The translations under genes were made by a program, and so were the position numbers. 33,536 nucleotides of DNA, taken from positions 1 to 33,536 of the forward strand of contig JAATGG010000092.1 of assembly GCA_015654835.1 (NCBI GenBank), written 5' to 3'. Below, piece after piece: positions 22,704-29,943 of this stretch (position 1 is its first letter; every line of letters begins with the position of its first letter). The notes under the pieces were generated by a model. The model worked only from the letters and a program-made list of their open reading frames with translations. It had not been told where the DNA came from and did not search any database. Source of the stretch: Terriglobales bacterium. Lineage in GTDB: Bacteria > Acidobacteriota > Terriglobia > Terriglobales > Acidobacteriaceae.

Positions 22704-23186
22704 TTACCTCCTTTGCGGCCCCTTCGCCGCTCGTTTGCGCATCGTGTATCTCAGCCGAACGGCCTCGACGTAGGCAACAACATCCGGATTGTCATAGTTC
22801 AATTGCTTTTGCGATACCCAGCGATCACCCGCATAGTAGGCGGCTGACACCAGCCTTATGTCGCCATGAAACTCCCACATCAATGCCGTAACGTAACGCG
22901 TGCCCGCCGCGATGTTTTCCTCCACATCGAATGGATGATTGGCACCGTAACGTCGCGCCGTTGATGGCATCAACTGCATCAGCCCCATCGCGCCCTTGTC
23001 CGATACGGCCCGTGGATTCCAGCGCGATTCAATATCGATCAACGCAGCGATCAACTCCGGCTGAACACGATAATGGGCCGCGTATCGGCGCACGCATTGT
23101 TCAGCCTGAGATGCGTCTGGCTGCGCGCGAGCGCAGGGCAGCATGGCAAAGAGCAGGAGAACCAGCGGAAGGATTCTCTTTGTCAT
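22704..23186 (-). CDS. VirB1-like lytic transglycosylase (SLT domain)
   Basis: Exported peptidoglycan-cleaving enzyme that opens the wall for the conjugation channel. Signal peptide 1-21 (ending CARAQ). The SLT domain covers about 30-145: catalytic Glu E53 in DIESRWNPRAV, then GAMGLMQLMPSTARRYG (66-82) and the motif ENIAAGTRYV. The gene overlaps the MoxR-like gene by four bases (ATGA), so the two are coupled. Length of 160 residues is normal for a minimal VirB1-type enzyme. Confidence 0.88.
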   Translation of the reverse strand: MTKRILPLVLLLFAMLPCARAQPDASQAEQCVRRYAAHYRVQPELIAALIDIESRWNPRAVSDKGAMGLMQLMPSTARRYGANHPFDVEENIAAGTRYVTALMWEFHGDIRLVSAAYYAGDRWVSQKQLNYDNPDVVAYVEAVRLRYTMRKRAAKGPQRR

Positions 23187-24280
23187 TCCGTCGCCTCCGG
23201 AACCGTGAGCCTGGCGGCAAACCGCGCGCCATCGTCGAGCAGGCTCTTGAACCCCTCGCGCAAAAGCAGATGCCTGCGATCTTTTTCCGTCTTCGCAAGA
23301 AACGGCAGCAGCACATCGCGCAGGTCTTCCGTTACATGGTTGGCACCGAGCAGACGAAGCGCGTGTGCGAAGTCGATCATCTCCGAGACTGAAGGAGGTT
23401 TTTCGAGGGAATAGTTGCGGAATGAAAGCGCGATGCCCGCCATCTCCCTATGGAATCTCGCGTCGGCATCGGGCGTGCGGCTGGCGATGATCTCCGCTTC
23501 GCGACTTGGCGTCGGATGCTCGACGCGCACATAGAGGCTGCGCCGCCGGATCGGATCGCCCAGTCGGCGCTCTTCATTGCTCGTCAGCACAACAAAGGGA
23601 ATACTCTTGGCCTCGACCGTACCGAACTCGGGAATAGAAAGCGTCCATGCGGAAAGTATTTCCAAAAGCATTGCTTCGAACCCTTCGTCTACTTTGTCCA
23701 ACTCGTCAATGAGCAGCACGCACGGCCGCTCGCATTCAAGCGCGCGCATCAGCGGACCCGCTCGGTAAAAGTCACGCCCCCTGAGGCTCGCCTGCACACT
23801 TTGCCAGTCCCCGTGCTTACCCCGTGCGAACTCCATATAGAGCCGCTGCAACCCTTCGTCGAATTTCCCGATGGCCTGGTCCTCTGTCACGCCGCGATAG
23901 CACTGCAGTCGCTCGATATGCGTTTCGGCGGCCCTGGCGACCGAGACGGCTAATTGCGTCTTGCCGCTCCCAGCAGGTCCTTCGAGCAGAAGTGGCTTCT
24001 GCATCCTGGCAGCTAGATAGACTACTTTCGTCATGACGGGATCGATGAAGTAGCCGGTCGCCGCCAGTTTGGCAGTGAGTTCTTCGATTGAATCAAACAC
24101 AGATTCCCTCCGGCGGGTGGCTGCGAAGAGTTCAACGCGATTCGGCTTGGCCGAAGTAAAGGCACGCTCGCCCCCATCTTCCACCCGAAGTTCCAACTGC
24201 GCGCAAGCGTGTACCCAATCGCAAACCCGGTCAAATCCAGCCGGAAACACAAGGCCGGAGTTGTGTTTCACAAAAGTCAT
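23183..24280 (-). CDS. MoxR-type AAA+ ATPase
   Basis: AAA+ protein with Walker A GPAGSGKT (101-108) and Walker B CVLLIDELDKVDEGF (D192, E193), a sensor-1 Asn in FVVLTSNEERRLGDP, and an arginine-containing IRRRSLYVRVEHP, all typical of the MoxR/CoxD group, which remodels or activates partner complexes, often with VWA-domain proteins. I use ATG 24280; the frame is open to a TTG at 24328 and neither start has a strong ribosome site. It has about 75 unassigned N-terminal residues. No VWA gene is nearby; the partner may be a T4SS part, since it is coupled to the transglycosylase gene. Confidence 0.8.
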   Translation of the reverse strand: MTFVKHNSGLVFPAGFDRVCDWVHACAQLELRVEDGGERAFTSAKPNRVELFAATRRRESVFDSIEELTAKLAATGYFIDPVMTKVVYLAARMQKPLLLEGPAGSGKTQLAVSVARAAETHIERLQCYRGVTEDQAIGKFDEGLQRLYMEFARGKHGDWQSVQASLRGRDFYRAGPLMRALECERPCVLLIDELDKVDEGFEAMLLEILSAWTLSIPEFGTVEAKSIPFVVLTSNEERRLGDPIRRRSLYVRVEHPTPSREAEIIASRTPDADARFHREMAGIALSFRNYSLEKPPSVSEMIDFAHALRLLGANHVTEDLRDVLLPFLAKTEKDRRHLLLREGFKSLLDDGARFAARLTVPEATE

Positions 24281-24351
24281 CTGTGGGCACTCGGAAAGCA
24301 GATTAGACTCATTTGCCGACTGCGCCAAGACCTATGAGTATGACGGCCCTG

Positions 24352-24585
24352 TCATGCGCTGGCAGCGAGTTTGGGGCGCGCAACGCTCTTCGGACCAAGC
24401 CGTCTTCCATTTCCCGCAGTCGGCAACTTTCCTACCCAGGACGAAATGTCCGCCTCGCGATACCTGACCATGTTGTTGACCTTCACGTATGGCGGACCTT
24501 CTCCCACAAGTCTCCAACGACGGAGGCATGCCAGACTTACTTTGAGGCAGGTCGAAACTTCGTTTTCCGTAAGAAGGGATTCCAT
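24352..24585 (-). CDS. Excisionase/AlpA-like helix-turn-helix protein, 77 aa
   Basis: ATG 24585 (MESLLTENEVSTCL) follows GAGGTGAAT. The protein matches the MerR-like HTH of excisionases: LLTENEV at the start, a recognition helix around SLACLRRWRLVGEGPPY, then VRYREADISSWV as the wing and last helix. These proteins bend DNA at attachment sites and direct a tyrosine recombinase towards excision. It lies directly downstream of the integrase gene on the same strand, which supports a recombination directionality factor. It could alternatively be a small transcription regulator. Confidence 0.75.
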   Translation of the reverse strand: MESLLTENEVSTCLKVSLACLRRWRLVGEGPPYVKVNNMVRYREADISSWVGKLPTAGNGRRLGPKSVARPKLAASA

Positions 24586-24671
24586 ATTCACCTCGCGTTT
24601 GTATTGAAAGCTCCTGCATGCCTCCATCGCGTGGGCGATAGAGGTGTGCAGGCGCTCAACATACTTCGGTT

Positions 24672-25790
24672 TTATGTCTCGGTCAAATTCCGAGACTCCT
24701 TGTCGCCGTTTTCTCTCTTTGACTGGCTGGCCTCGAATGGTGGTGTCACGATGCTCTCAAGTGCCTCCCGTTTTGCCTTCATGCGGACATGGAGATAATC
24801 TCTGAGAACCTCTTTGGAGACGTGGCCGACAATCTGACGGATCGTCTCCTCTCCAGCCCCGCCTTCGGCTAACTGCGTGATCAGAGTGTGGCGATGGTCG
24901 TGCCACCGTCCTGTCACCTTCGCATTCGTGCGAAGATTCCTCCACGCGGTCTTGATTGTGGTCACATGCCGCGTGGGATCCCAGGGGCGTGGTCTTCCAA
25001 AAGGAAAGACATACCACTCCGGGCGCGTGTCTTTGAATTTCTGCCGATACCACGCCATGTGCTCGACGATGGCCTGCTGGAGTACCGAGTTGATGGGAAT
25101 CGTCCGTCCCTCTCCTGCGGCAGTCTTGCTCTCTCCCACCTGGATGTAGCCCTTATCCATGTGAATTTGGCTCCAGGTAAGCGACTTGATCTCGGCATCG
25201 CGCATCCCGGCGTTGAGCGCCATCGTCAGCGCGAGATGGATGTGTGGAGAGTGCGACTTCCGTGACAACTGGCCCATGTGCTGGGTTTCTTCTGGCTCGT
25301 ACGCTTTTCCAATCTTCCGGCGGGAAGGCAATTTTAGCTTTTTCTTCTTGCGAAGCCGAACCCGAATCACGTCGCCGGGCTCGCCCATCATGGTCAGAAG
25401 GAACCGGACCTCTTCATTGATTGACTTTGGTGCTGCTGATTCTTTAAGGCGCGTACTCTGATAGCCGATGACTTCCGTCTCGTCAATGTCTACCAGCAGT
25501 TTGTCGCCCAGATACCGCACCACGTGGCCGATCGCATACTCGGCGAAAGTGATGCCGCGAAATCGCAACTTGTAATCTGCAAGGTACTCGTCCGCCACAT
25601 CGCGCAGCAGACGGATGCGGTTTTCCCGCCTCTGCCTCAGATTGTGAAAGCCCTGTTCGAGTTCACGCCGCCTCTGATTCTCGGCATCCTTGGCCACGGT
25701 CTTTGAAGTTGACTTAGCCGACTCCCGAATGAACTGGCCGGCGAAGTAGAACTTGTACCACCACACCCCGCCTCGTTTGAAAACTGCCAT
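24672..25790 (-). CDS. int: Tyrosine recombinase (integrase)
   Basis: The 372-residue integrase has the SAM-like N-terminal core-binding region (about 60-150) and a complete catalytic set: R197 in NAGMRDAEIKSL, K222 in GESKTAAGEG, H297 and R300 in GRWHDHRHTL, H323 in QIVGHVS, and nucleophile Y332 in LRDYLHV. Position 299 is His in place of the more common Leu of HxLRH. ATG 25790 has AGGAG upstream. It lies 266 bases from a tRNA-Asn 3' fragment, which is presumably its attachment site, with paired repeats in between. It probably integrates and excises the conjugative element to its left. Confidence 0.92.
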   Translation of the reverse strand: MAVFKRGGVWWYKFYFAGQFIRESAKSTSKTVAKDAENQRRRELEQGFHNLRQRRENRIRLLRDVADEYLADYKLRFRGITFAEYAIGHVVRYLGDKLLVDIDETEVIGYQSTRLKESAAPKSINEEVRFLLTMMGEPGDVIRVRLRKKKKLKLPSRRKIGKAYEPEETQHMGQLSRKSHSPHIHLALTMALNAGMRDAEIKSLTWSQIHMDKGYIQVGESKTAAGEGRTIPINSVLQQAIVEHMAWYRQKFKDTRPEWYVFPFGRPRPWDPTRHVTTIKTAWRNLRTNAKVTGRWHDHRHTLITQLAEGGAGEETIRQIVGHVSKEVLRDYLHVRMKAKREALESIVTPPFEASQSKRENGDKESRNLTET

Positions 25791-25978
25791 AGAGCGCTCC
25801 TGTATCTCGGTGAAGCGCAGAGAGTCGAAATGCTCCGCGCGAGTGGAGATTGGAGCAGGAGGGAAATTCGCGCAAATGGGCGATCAACCGAGGGTCAGAG
25901 GAGTATCGAGTCGATTCACTGAGGAGGGAAACAACTGAGTAGGATTGCTATGGACAGGGCATCCATTTTGAAGGAGAG

Positions 25979-25999
25979 TGGGCACAAAAATGGGCACAA
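25979..25999. repeat. Paired direct repeat TGGGCACAA, possible integrase arm sites
   Basis: TGGGCACAA occurs at 25979-25987 and 25991-25999, a 12-base period, between the integrase start and the tRNA fragment. Closely spaced short repeats here are typical of arm-type integrase sites. The rest of the 25791-26056 spacer holds no gene that I can support. Confidence 0.45.
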
Positions 26000-26055
26000 T
26001 TTGAAAATTTGGCGGATTTTTGGCTGCTCAATCTTGCTCTAAGTTGTTGATTTTA

Positions 26056-26104
<49 letters not shown>

Positions 26105-26185
26105 CCTTGAGGCATCGGAGTGCCTGTATTTTCAGTGATTTACGCGGAGTCGAAAGGCAGATTTGGAGCCCATTCGGCGCTAAGT

Positions 26186-26205
26186 TTTCCCAACTTCTTT
26201 CCCAA
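26186..26205. repeat. Paired direct repeat TTTCCCAA on the other side of the tRNA fragment
   Basis: TTTCCCAA is present at 26186-26193 and 26198-26205, again with a 12-base period, but with a different sequence from the pair near the integrase. It could be the arm site of a second recombinase. The remaining bases of 26105-26322 show no gene. Confidence 0.35.
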
Positions 26206-26322
26206 GTTTTGAGCCGGTTCTGCGTCCCCTGGCCGTGGACTGAACAGGCTAACCTCCCCGGCCTGGGCTCCCGGAACTAGAAAAATCTGGATTGCCGTTG
26301 AAGCATCTATTACAATGAAGCC

Positions 26323-26514
26323 ATGGCACGCTCGGTCACCATCTCGACCCCTGTTCCGACGCTCGAAGAGTTCGGGAAGAGCCTCGGGCTGAGCAAGAGC
26401 CGTCGTGACTCTCTTATGAAGCTTGTCCACCGCAGTTCCGTCTCGGGACGCTTTCTGACCAAGAAGAGCGATAAGGCCGGCCAGCTACGGAAGCGGGCAG
26501 CCTCCAAGAGCTAG
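26323..26514 (+). CDS. Small basic helical protein paired with a TIR-like gene, 63 aa
   Basis: ATG 26323 is preceded by no Shine-Dalgarno sequence, but TACAAT (26311-26316) lies only six bases upstream, so the message may be leaderless. The product has a helix-turn-helix-like N-terminal part (VPTLEEFGKSLGLSKSRRD, about 11-29) and a very basic tail (about 46-63). The next gene begins 16 bases after its stop, so the two form a small operon. It may be a DNA- or RNA-binding regulator or antitoxin-like partner; no family is recognised with certainty. Confidence 0.6.
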   Translation: MARSVTISTPVPTLEEFGKSLGLSKSRRDSLMKLVHRSSVSGRFLTKKSDKAGQLRKRAASKS

Positions 26515-26530
26515 GGGCAACCCAAGTTCG

Positions 26531-27139
26531 ATGCAGCTTCCCTCAGTACTCCCGAACTCGGTCTTCATTAATATCCCTTACGACGAACGGTTTCAACGGC
26601 TGTACCTGGCGTACATCGTCGGCCTGACCCATCTGGGCTTGCAGCCTCGCGCGACCCTGGGCATCTCCGGCGGCGAGCGGCGACTCAATCGCATTCTGGC
26701 ACTGATTCAGAGTTGCAGGTATTCCATCCATGACCTCTCTCGCGTCGAACTGGATCGAAATGCGCCACCCACCCCGAGATTCAACATGCCTCTGGAACTA
26801 GGCCTCACGGTGACTTGGGAGATGCTGAATCCGACTCGCCACACTTGGTTTGTGTTCGAGACCCGTCACCGTCGGCTCCAGAAGTCCATGAGCGACCTCG
26901 ACGGAACAGACCCGAACATCCACGGTGGAACCGTGGAAGGTGTCATGCGTGAGCTGTGTAATGCATTTATTCGCCGCCGCGGTCCGCGGCCCACAGTGCC
27001 GGACATGATGCGGGTCTACCGACGTACCTCGCGGCAGCTTGACGATGTGCTTCGGAATGCAGGGACCACAAACGCTTTCGCGGCGAGAGTCTTTGAAGAT
27101 CTATGCTTTGTCGCTAAAGCAAATTCCGAATTGAACTGA
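26531..27139 (+). CDS. TIR/nucleoside deoxyribosyltransferase-like protein, 202 aa
   Basis: The N-terminal 100 residues follow the pattern of the TIR/deoxyribosyltransferase superfamily: VFINIPYDERFQRLY (11-25) as first strand and helix, GGERRLNRILALIQSCRYS (47-65), HDLSRV (67-72) and FNMPLELGLTVTW (84-96) with E89 where related enzymes keep a catalytic Glu. The C-terminal half is helical and basic. Enzymes of this fold cleave NAD or nucleotides in several immune systems. The ribosome site is weak, but the gene directly follows the small basic protein. Enzyme activity and the defence role are inference; the fold call rests on motif spacing only. Confidence 0.5.
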   Translation: MQLPSVLPNSVFINIPYDERFQRLYLAYIVGLTHLGLQPRATLGISGGERRLNRILALIQSCRYSIHDLSRVELDRNAPPTPRFNMPLELGLTVTWEMLNPTRHTWFVFETRHRRLQKSMSDLDGTDPNIHGGTVEGVMRELCNAFIRRRGPRPTVPDMMRVYRRTSRQLDDVLRNAGTTNAFAARVFEDLCFVAKANSELN

Positions 27140-27379
27140 ATAGAAGCTGCTCTTCAGAGCCTTTCACTGATGATATGGCGACTTATCGTTACCCAATGGC
27201 TGCCATATGACACGTCAGCCATGATAAATCCCACTTATGCACAGCGCGAGGTGAGCCTCAAATGACCATACTCTTTATTTATGGTCGAGAACACGCCGGG
27301 AGGAATGAACCTCAATCCAACTTCGACGGGATCTGCTGGCCCAATCCCACGCCCTGCATATTGCACACCTCAATGCTAA
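27140..27379. other. Spacer between TIR-like gene and gene remnant
   Basis: No gene is supported. It contains ATGGCGACTTATCGTT (27175-27190), which resembles the conserved ATGGCGACTT core of the hairpin-rich segments at 28954 and 31201, and an inverted repeat TGGCTG/CAGCCA just after it. Confidence 0.35.
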
Positions 27380-27589
27380 GCAAAGGGGAAGCGCGCGCTG
27401 GCGCGATCTTGTCAATGTCGAGGGTGTCACAGCGCTGCACATGGTCGCGGGAAGAAGTATGCTTTCGACCATGGTTACCTCAAATATTCACCGCATGTTC
27501 CCCGAAAACCGTCGGTCGGTCCGGAACTGCCTTTTCCCGCGGAGACTCCCGCGTTAATTGACGAGACCGAGCGGCCTCAGCCGGAATAG
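27380..27589 (+). pseudogene. Gene remnant without a start codon, 69 codons
   Basis: After TAA 27377-27379 a frame runs 69 codons to TAG 27587 with protein-like composition (CQCRGCHSAAHGRGKKY near its start, then HGYLKYSPHVPRKP and an acidic end), including a C-x-C-x-x-C-H cluster that might bind zinc. There is no ATG, GTG or TTG at its start and no ribosome site. The preceding bases look coding in another frame (around LLAQSHALHIAHLNAK), suggesting a frameshifted and 5'-truncated gene. The family is unknown. Confidence 0.3.
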
Positions 27590-27623
27590 AGGCTCAATTT
27601 TCTCAAGTAGTTAGGAGCATTCA

Positions 27624-28892
27624 GTGAGTTCTGAAGAGACACGGAAAATTGCAGAGCTGCTTTCGAAAGAAGAAGACGCGATACAACTGGTGCGCGGTGC
27701 GGTCTGGCCATCTCGACCTGGCAATTCGTGTATTTTCCCACTTGAAAAGTTAGTCGGCGAAATTAGCGAAATCGATGATGGGCCGGAACAAGACGATGAA
27801 CCATACCTTTACACACCATTCGAAACAATGTTTCGCAAACTGTATAAACAGACGGAATCGCCAATCGAACGAATTCTATTTGGGGCGCTTTCCATTCGGC
27901 TGCGCTTCGGCTCGCGTCCCTATCATATCTTCGTTCACGAGCCAGCAGCCGATTTAGGGAAGTACATCCGCGATTTCATGGCCTACTTGGACGAGTACAC
28001 CTCTGCATATGCATGCTATGCGTTCGCGCAAGGTGGGGAATGGCCGGATGAGAACGACATCTGGCTTGGTGCGTTCCGTTGGGGGGACCCGTTCCTGAAC
28101 GCCATGATAGAGGAAGCGAATCGCGAGTACGTGGACATTGTGAACGCCGTGCATCTGGTTCCCCAATCGGTTCTTCCGCTTTTCGGGAAGACGATCAGGC
28201 CTGATCTTGCACTATGGTTTCCTGCAGACGATAGCGTTCGCCTGCTAATCGAATGCGACGGGTACGAATTCCATTCAAGCAGGGACAAATTCAGATCCGA
28301 TCGGGCCCGAGACCGGGAGTTACTGGAGCATGGATACAGGGTATTGCGGTACTCGGGTTCTGAGGTTACGAGCGATCCAATCGCCTTGGCTAAAGGAGCT
28401 TTGGACCTTCTGGGTACGTTGTCCATACCTGTACGTCCAAATCTCTATCGCTGCATGGTAAGCAAGTTGAATCTCCTGAGGTCGTATTCGGCGGGACTCG
28501 CAGGTCTGCCGGAAAGCATTCGCACGATCGCCGAACTTAGCCGAGCTCTTGCCGAAGCTTGCGACGAGATTCACGGCTCTCGCCAGGTTGCAGGACTCAG
28601 CAGCGCCGGAAGGGAACAGACCCCGGGAGAGATCCGGTCGCAATTGGTTTTGGCTTTGGAGCGACTGGACGACGACGAACTCCACGAACTCTTAGGCGCA
28701 GTGCTATTCGGACGTGATCATGATCTCAAGCAGGCAGATGCTCCAATGAAGTTTCTGGCAACGGTTCAGAATGCTCGACGCCATCCTCGTGATTTCTGCA
28801 TGCTTAACCTCACGAGGAGGCCCATTGATCAATGCGTAGACAAGGCTTCGCATTATCTGTCGCGGTCTCAAGCTGGGGCTACTACTAGCTAG
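27624..28892 (+). CDS. DUF559/Vsr-like endonuclease-domain protein, 422 aa
   Basis: GTG 27624 follows TTAGGAG at good spacing. The nuclease core has E82 in SPIERILFGAL, then IRPDLAL (D194) and LLIECDGYEFHSSRDKF (E210, D212, H217), then RDRELLEHGYRVLRYSGSEV. This is the PD-(D/E)xK arrangement of DUF559 and Vsr-like proteins. An insert of about 100 residues lies between the first Glu and the central motif, and a C-terminal extension of about 150 residues (helical, acidic around EIRSQLVLALERLDDDELHELL) is unassigned. It is monocistronic. It may be a restriction-type or abortive effector; DNA target unknown. Confidence 0.65.
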   Translation: MSSEETRKIAELLSKEEDAIQLVRGAVWPSRPGNSCIFPLEKLVGEISEIDDGPEQDDEPYLYTPFETMFRKLYKQTESPIERILFGALSIRLRFGSRPYHIFVHEPAADLGKYIRDFMAYLDEYTSAYACYAFAQGGEWPDENDIWLGAFRWGDPFLNAMIEEANREYVDIVNAVHLVPQSVLPLFGKTIRPDLALWFPADDSVRLLIECDGYEFHSSRDKFRSDRARDRELLEHGYRVLRYSGSEVTSDPIALAKGALDLLGTLSIPVRPNLYRCMVSKLNLLRSYSAGLAGLPESIRTIAELSRALAEACDEIHGSRQVAGLSSAGREQTPGEIRSQLVLALERLDDDELHELLGAVLFGRDHDLKQADAPMKFLATVQNARRHPRDFCMLNLTRRPIDQCVDKASHYLSRSQAGATTS

Positions 28893-28953
28893 ATCGAAAG
28901 ATGTGTCAGCAGAATGCTCGAAACGGATTCTGTGAATGGCCAAGACAGGTATC

Positions 28954-29057
28954 GGTAAACGCCATCGCGACGGCGATCATCGATCCCTCACTGTCCGTGA
29001 GATTTCAGTCGCCATGGCGACTTACCGGGACCGATCTGACGCAAACGAGTGACTCGG
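28954..29057 (+). repeat. Hairpin-rich element, copy A
   Basis: GGTAAACGCC (28954-28963) is followed by a chain of short hairpins: ATCGC-gacg-GCGAT (28964-28977), CTCAC-tgtcc-GTGAG (28987-29001), the 16-base palindrome AGTCGCCATGGCGACT (29007-29022) and CGAGT-g-ACTCG (29046-29056). A related chain with other arm sequences is at 31201-31303. The element ends about 122 bases before the caspase-like gene. The strand is shown as that of the downstream gene. The rest of 28893-29178 holds no gene. Confidence 0.6.
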
Positions 29058-29178
29058 CGATGACGCGCATACTGACGTCAAATGACAAGGCGTTGGAGGC
29101 ACTGATCTTCATACATTCCGGTGAAGTGTCCTCATCACGTCGTCATGCCTGAGATAATAGGGAATTTGAGAGTGCCGC

Positions 29179-29823
29179 ATGAGAATCCACTACATAAGTT
29201 TTTTCCGTGAGAATGATGGAGCGGAACAGCCGCTCAACGACTATCTGACAGAGTTGCAGAACGAAGCAGACACCGAACTAGCGATTTCAGAGATCAGGGA
29301 TGTTTCGAACTGGAAGCCTGCGCTTCAATCGCTCAATCTCGACAAGTTAGACGTCCTTATCGTTGGCTGCCACGGTCACGGCTCTTTGACAGGTTTCTAT
29401 ATAGCTGACGAACCTGTGCGATGGCATGAATTGGCGTCCGCACTGAAAAACAGCTTACCTGTTTCCTGCTCATTTATCTTCTACTCGTGTAACGGAGGCT
29501 ATTCTGGTATTGCCCATGTTTTTTACGGATCTGGCGGACCAGACTTCCTGTTTGGTCCCTACATTCAAGTCGATGCAGATGCAATGAAATACGCGGTTCG
29601 CCAGATCGTCGACTGGAAGCGTCGAGGCTCCAGTACTCCTGAAGAGGCCTGCGGCCTAGTAGACGCTATAAATAAGTGGGCTAAAACTATGTACCGGCGT
29701 AAATACGACCAGAGTTTTCTGCGGGTACAGTGGACAGACGGCAAAAGGACTTTCCGTCACCCAAATGGACCGGGACCCGACAAACCTATTCTTCCTATCA
29801 TTCCATTGAAAACAGGTCTGTGA
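29179..29823 (+). CDS. Caspase/CHAT-like putative protease, 214 aa
   Basis: The centre of the protein matches the clan CD (caspase, CHAT, gingipain) dyad: DVLIVGCHGHGSLTGF (58-73), a hydrophobic strand followed by His-Gly with H65 or H67 as catalytic base, and CSFIFYSCNGGYSG (97-110), a strand followed by C104 as nucleophile. The region between them (WHELASALKNSL) is the expected helix. It is small, single-domain, without signal peptide, so probably cytoplasmic. ATG 29179 has GAGAG upstream. No partner gene is adjacent on the same strand. In bacteria such domains often act as suicide effectors, but substrate and trigger are unknown here. Confidence 0.6.
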   Translation: MRIHYISFFRENDGAEQPLNDYLTELQNEADTELAISEIRDVSNWKPALQSLNLDKLDVLIVGCHGHGSLTGFYIADEPVRWHELASALKNSLPVSCSFIFYSCNGGYSGIAHVFYGSGGPDFLFGPYIQVDADAMKYAVRQIVDWKRRGSSTPEEACGLVDAINKWAKTMYRRKYDQSFLRVQWTDGKRTFRHPNGPGPDKPILPIIPLKTGL

Positions 29824-29943
29824 GTCCTTGTTTTAGGAATCTCAGTTGTTGGCAACAGACCTTACCGCTCATCCAGCGGGAGTGTAGCCTAGTTGCAGGT
29901 CAGTTTACGACTCGGCGATTGCGCGGTGATCGTGTCGACCACG

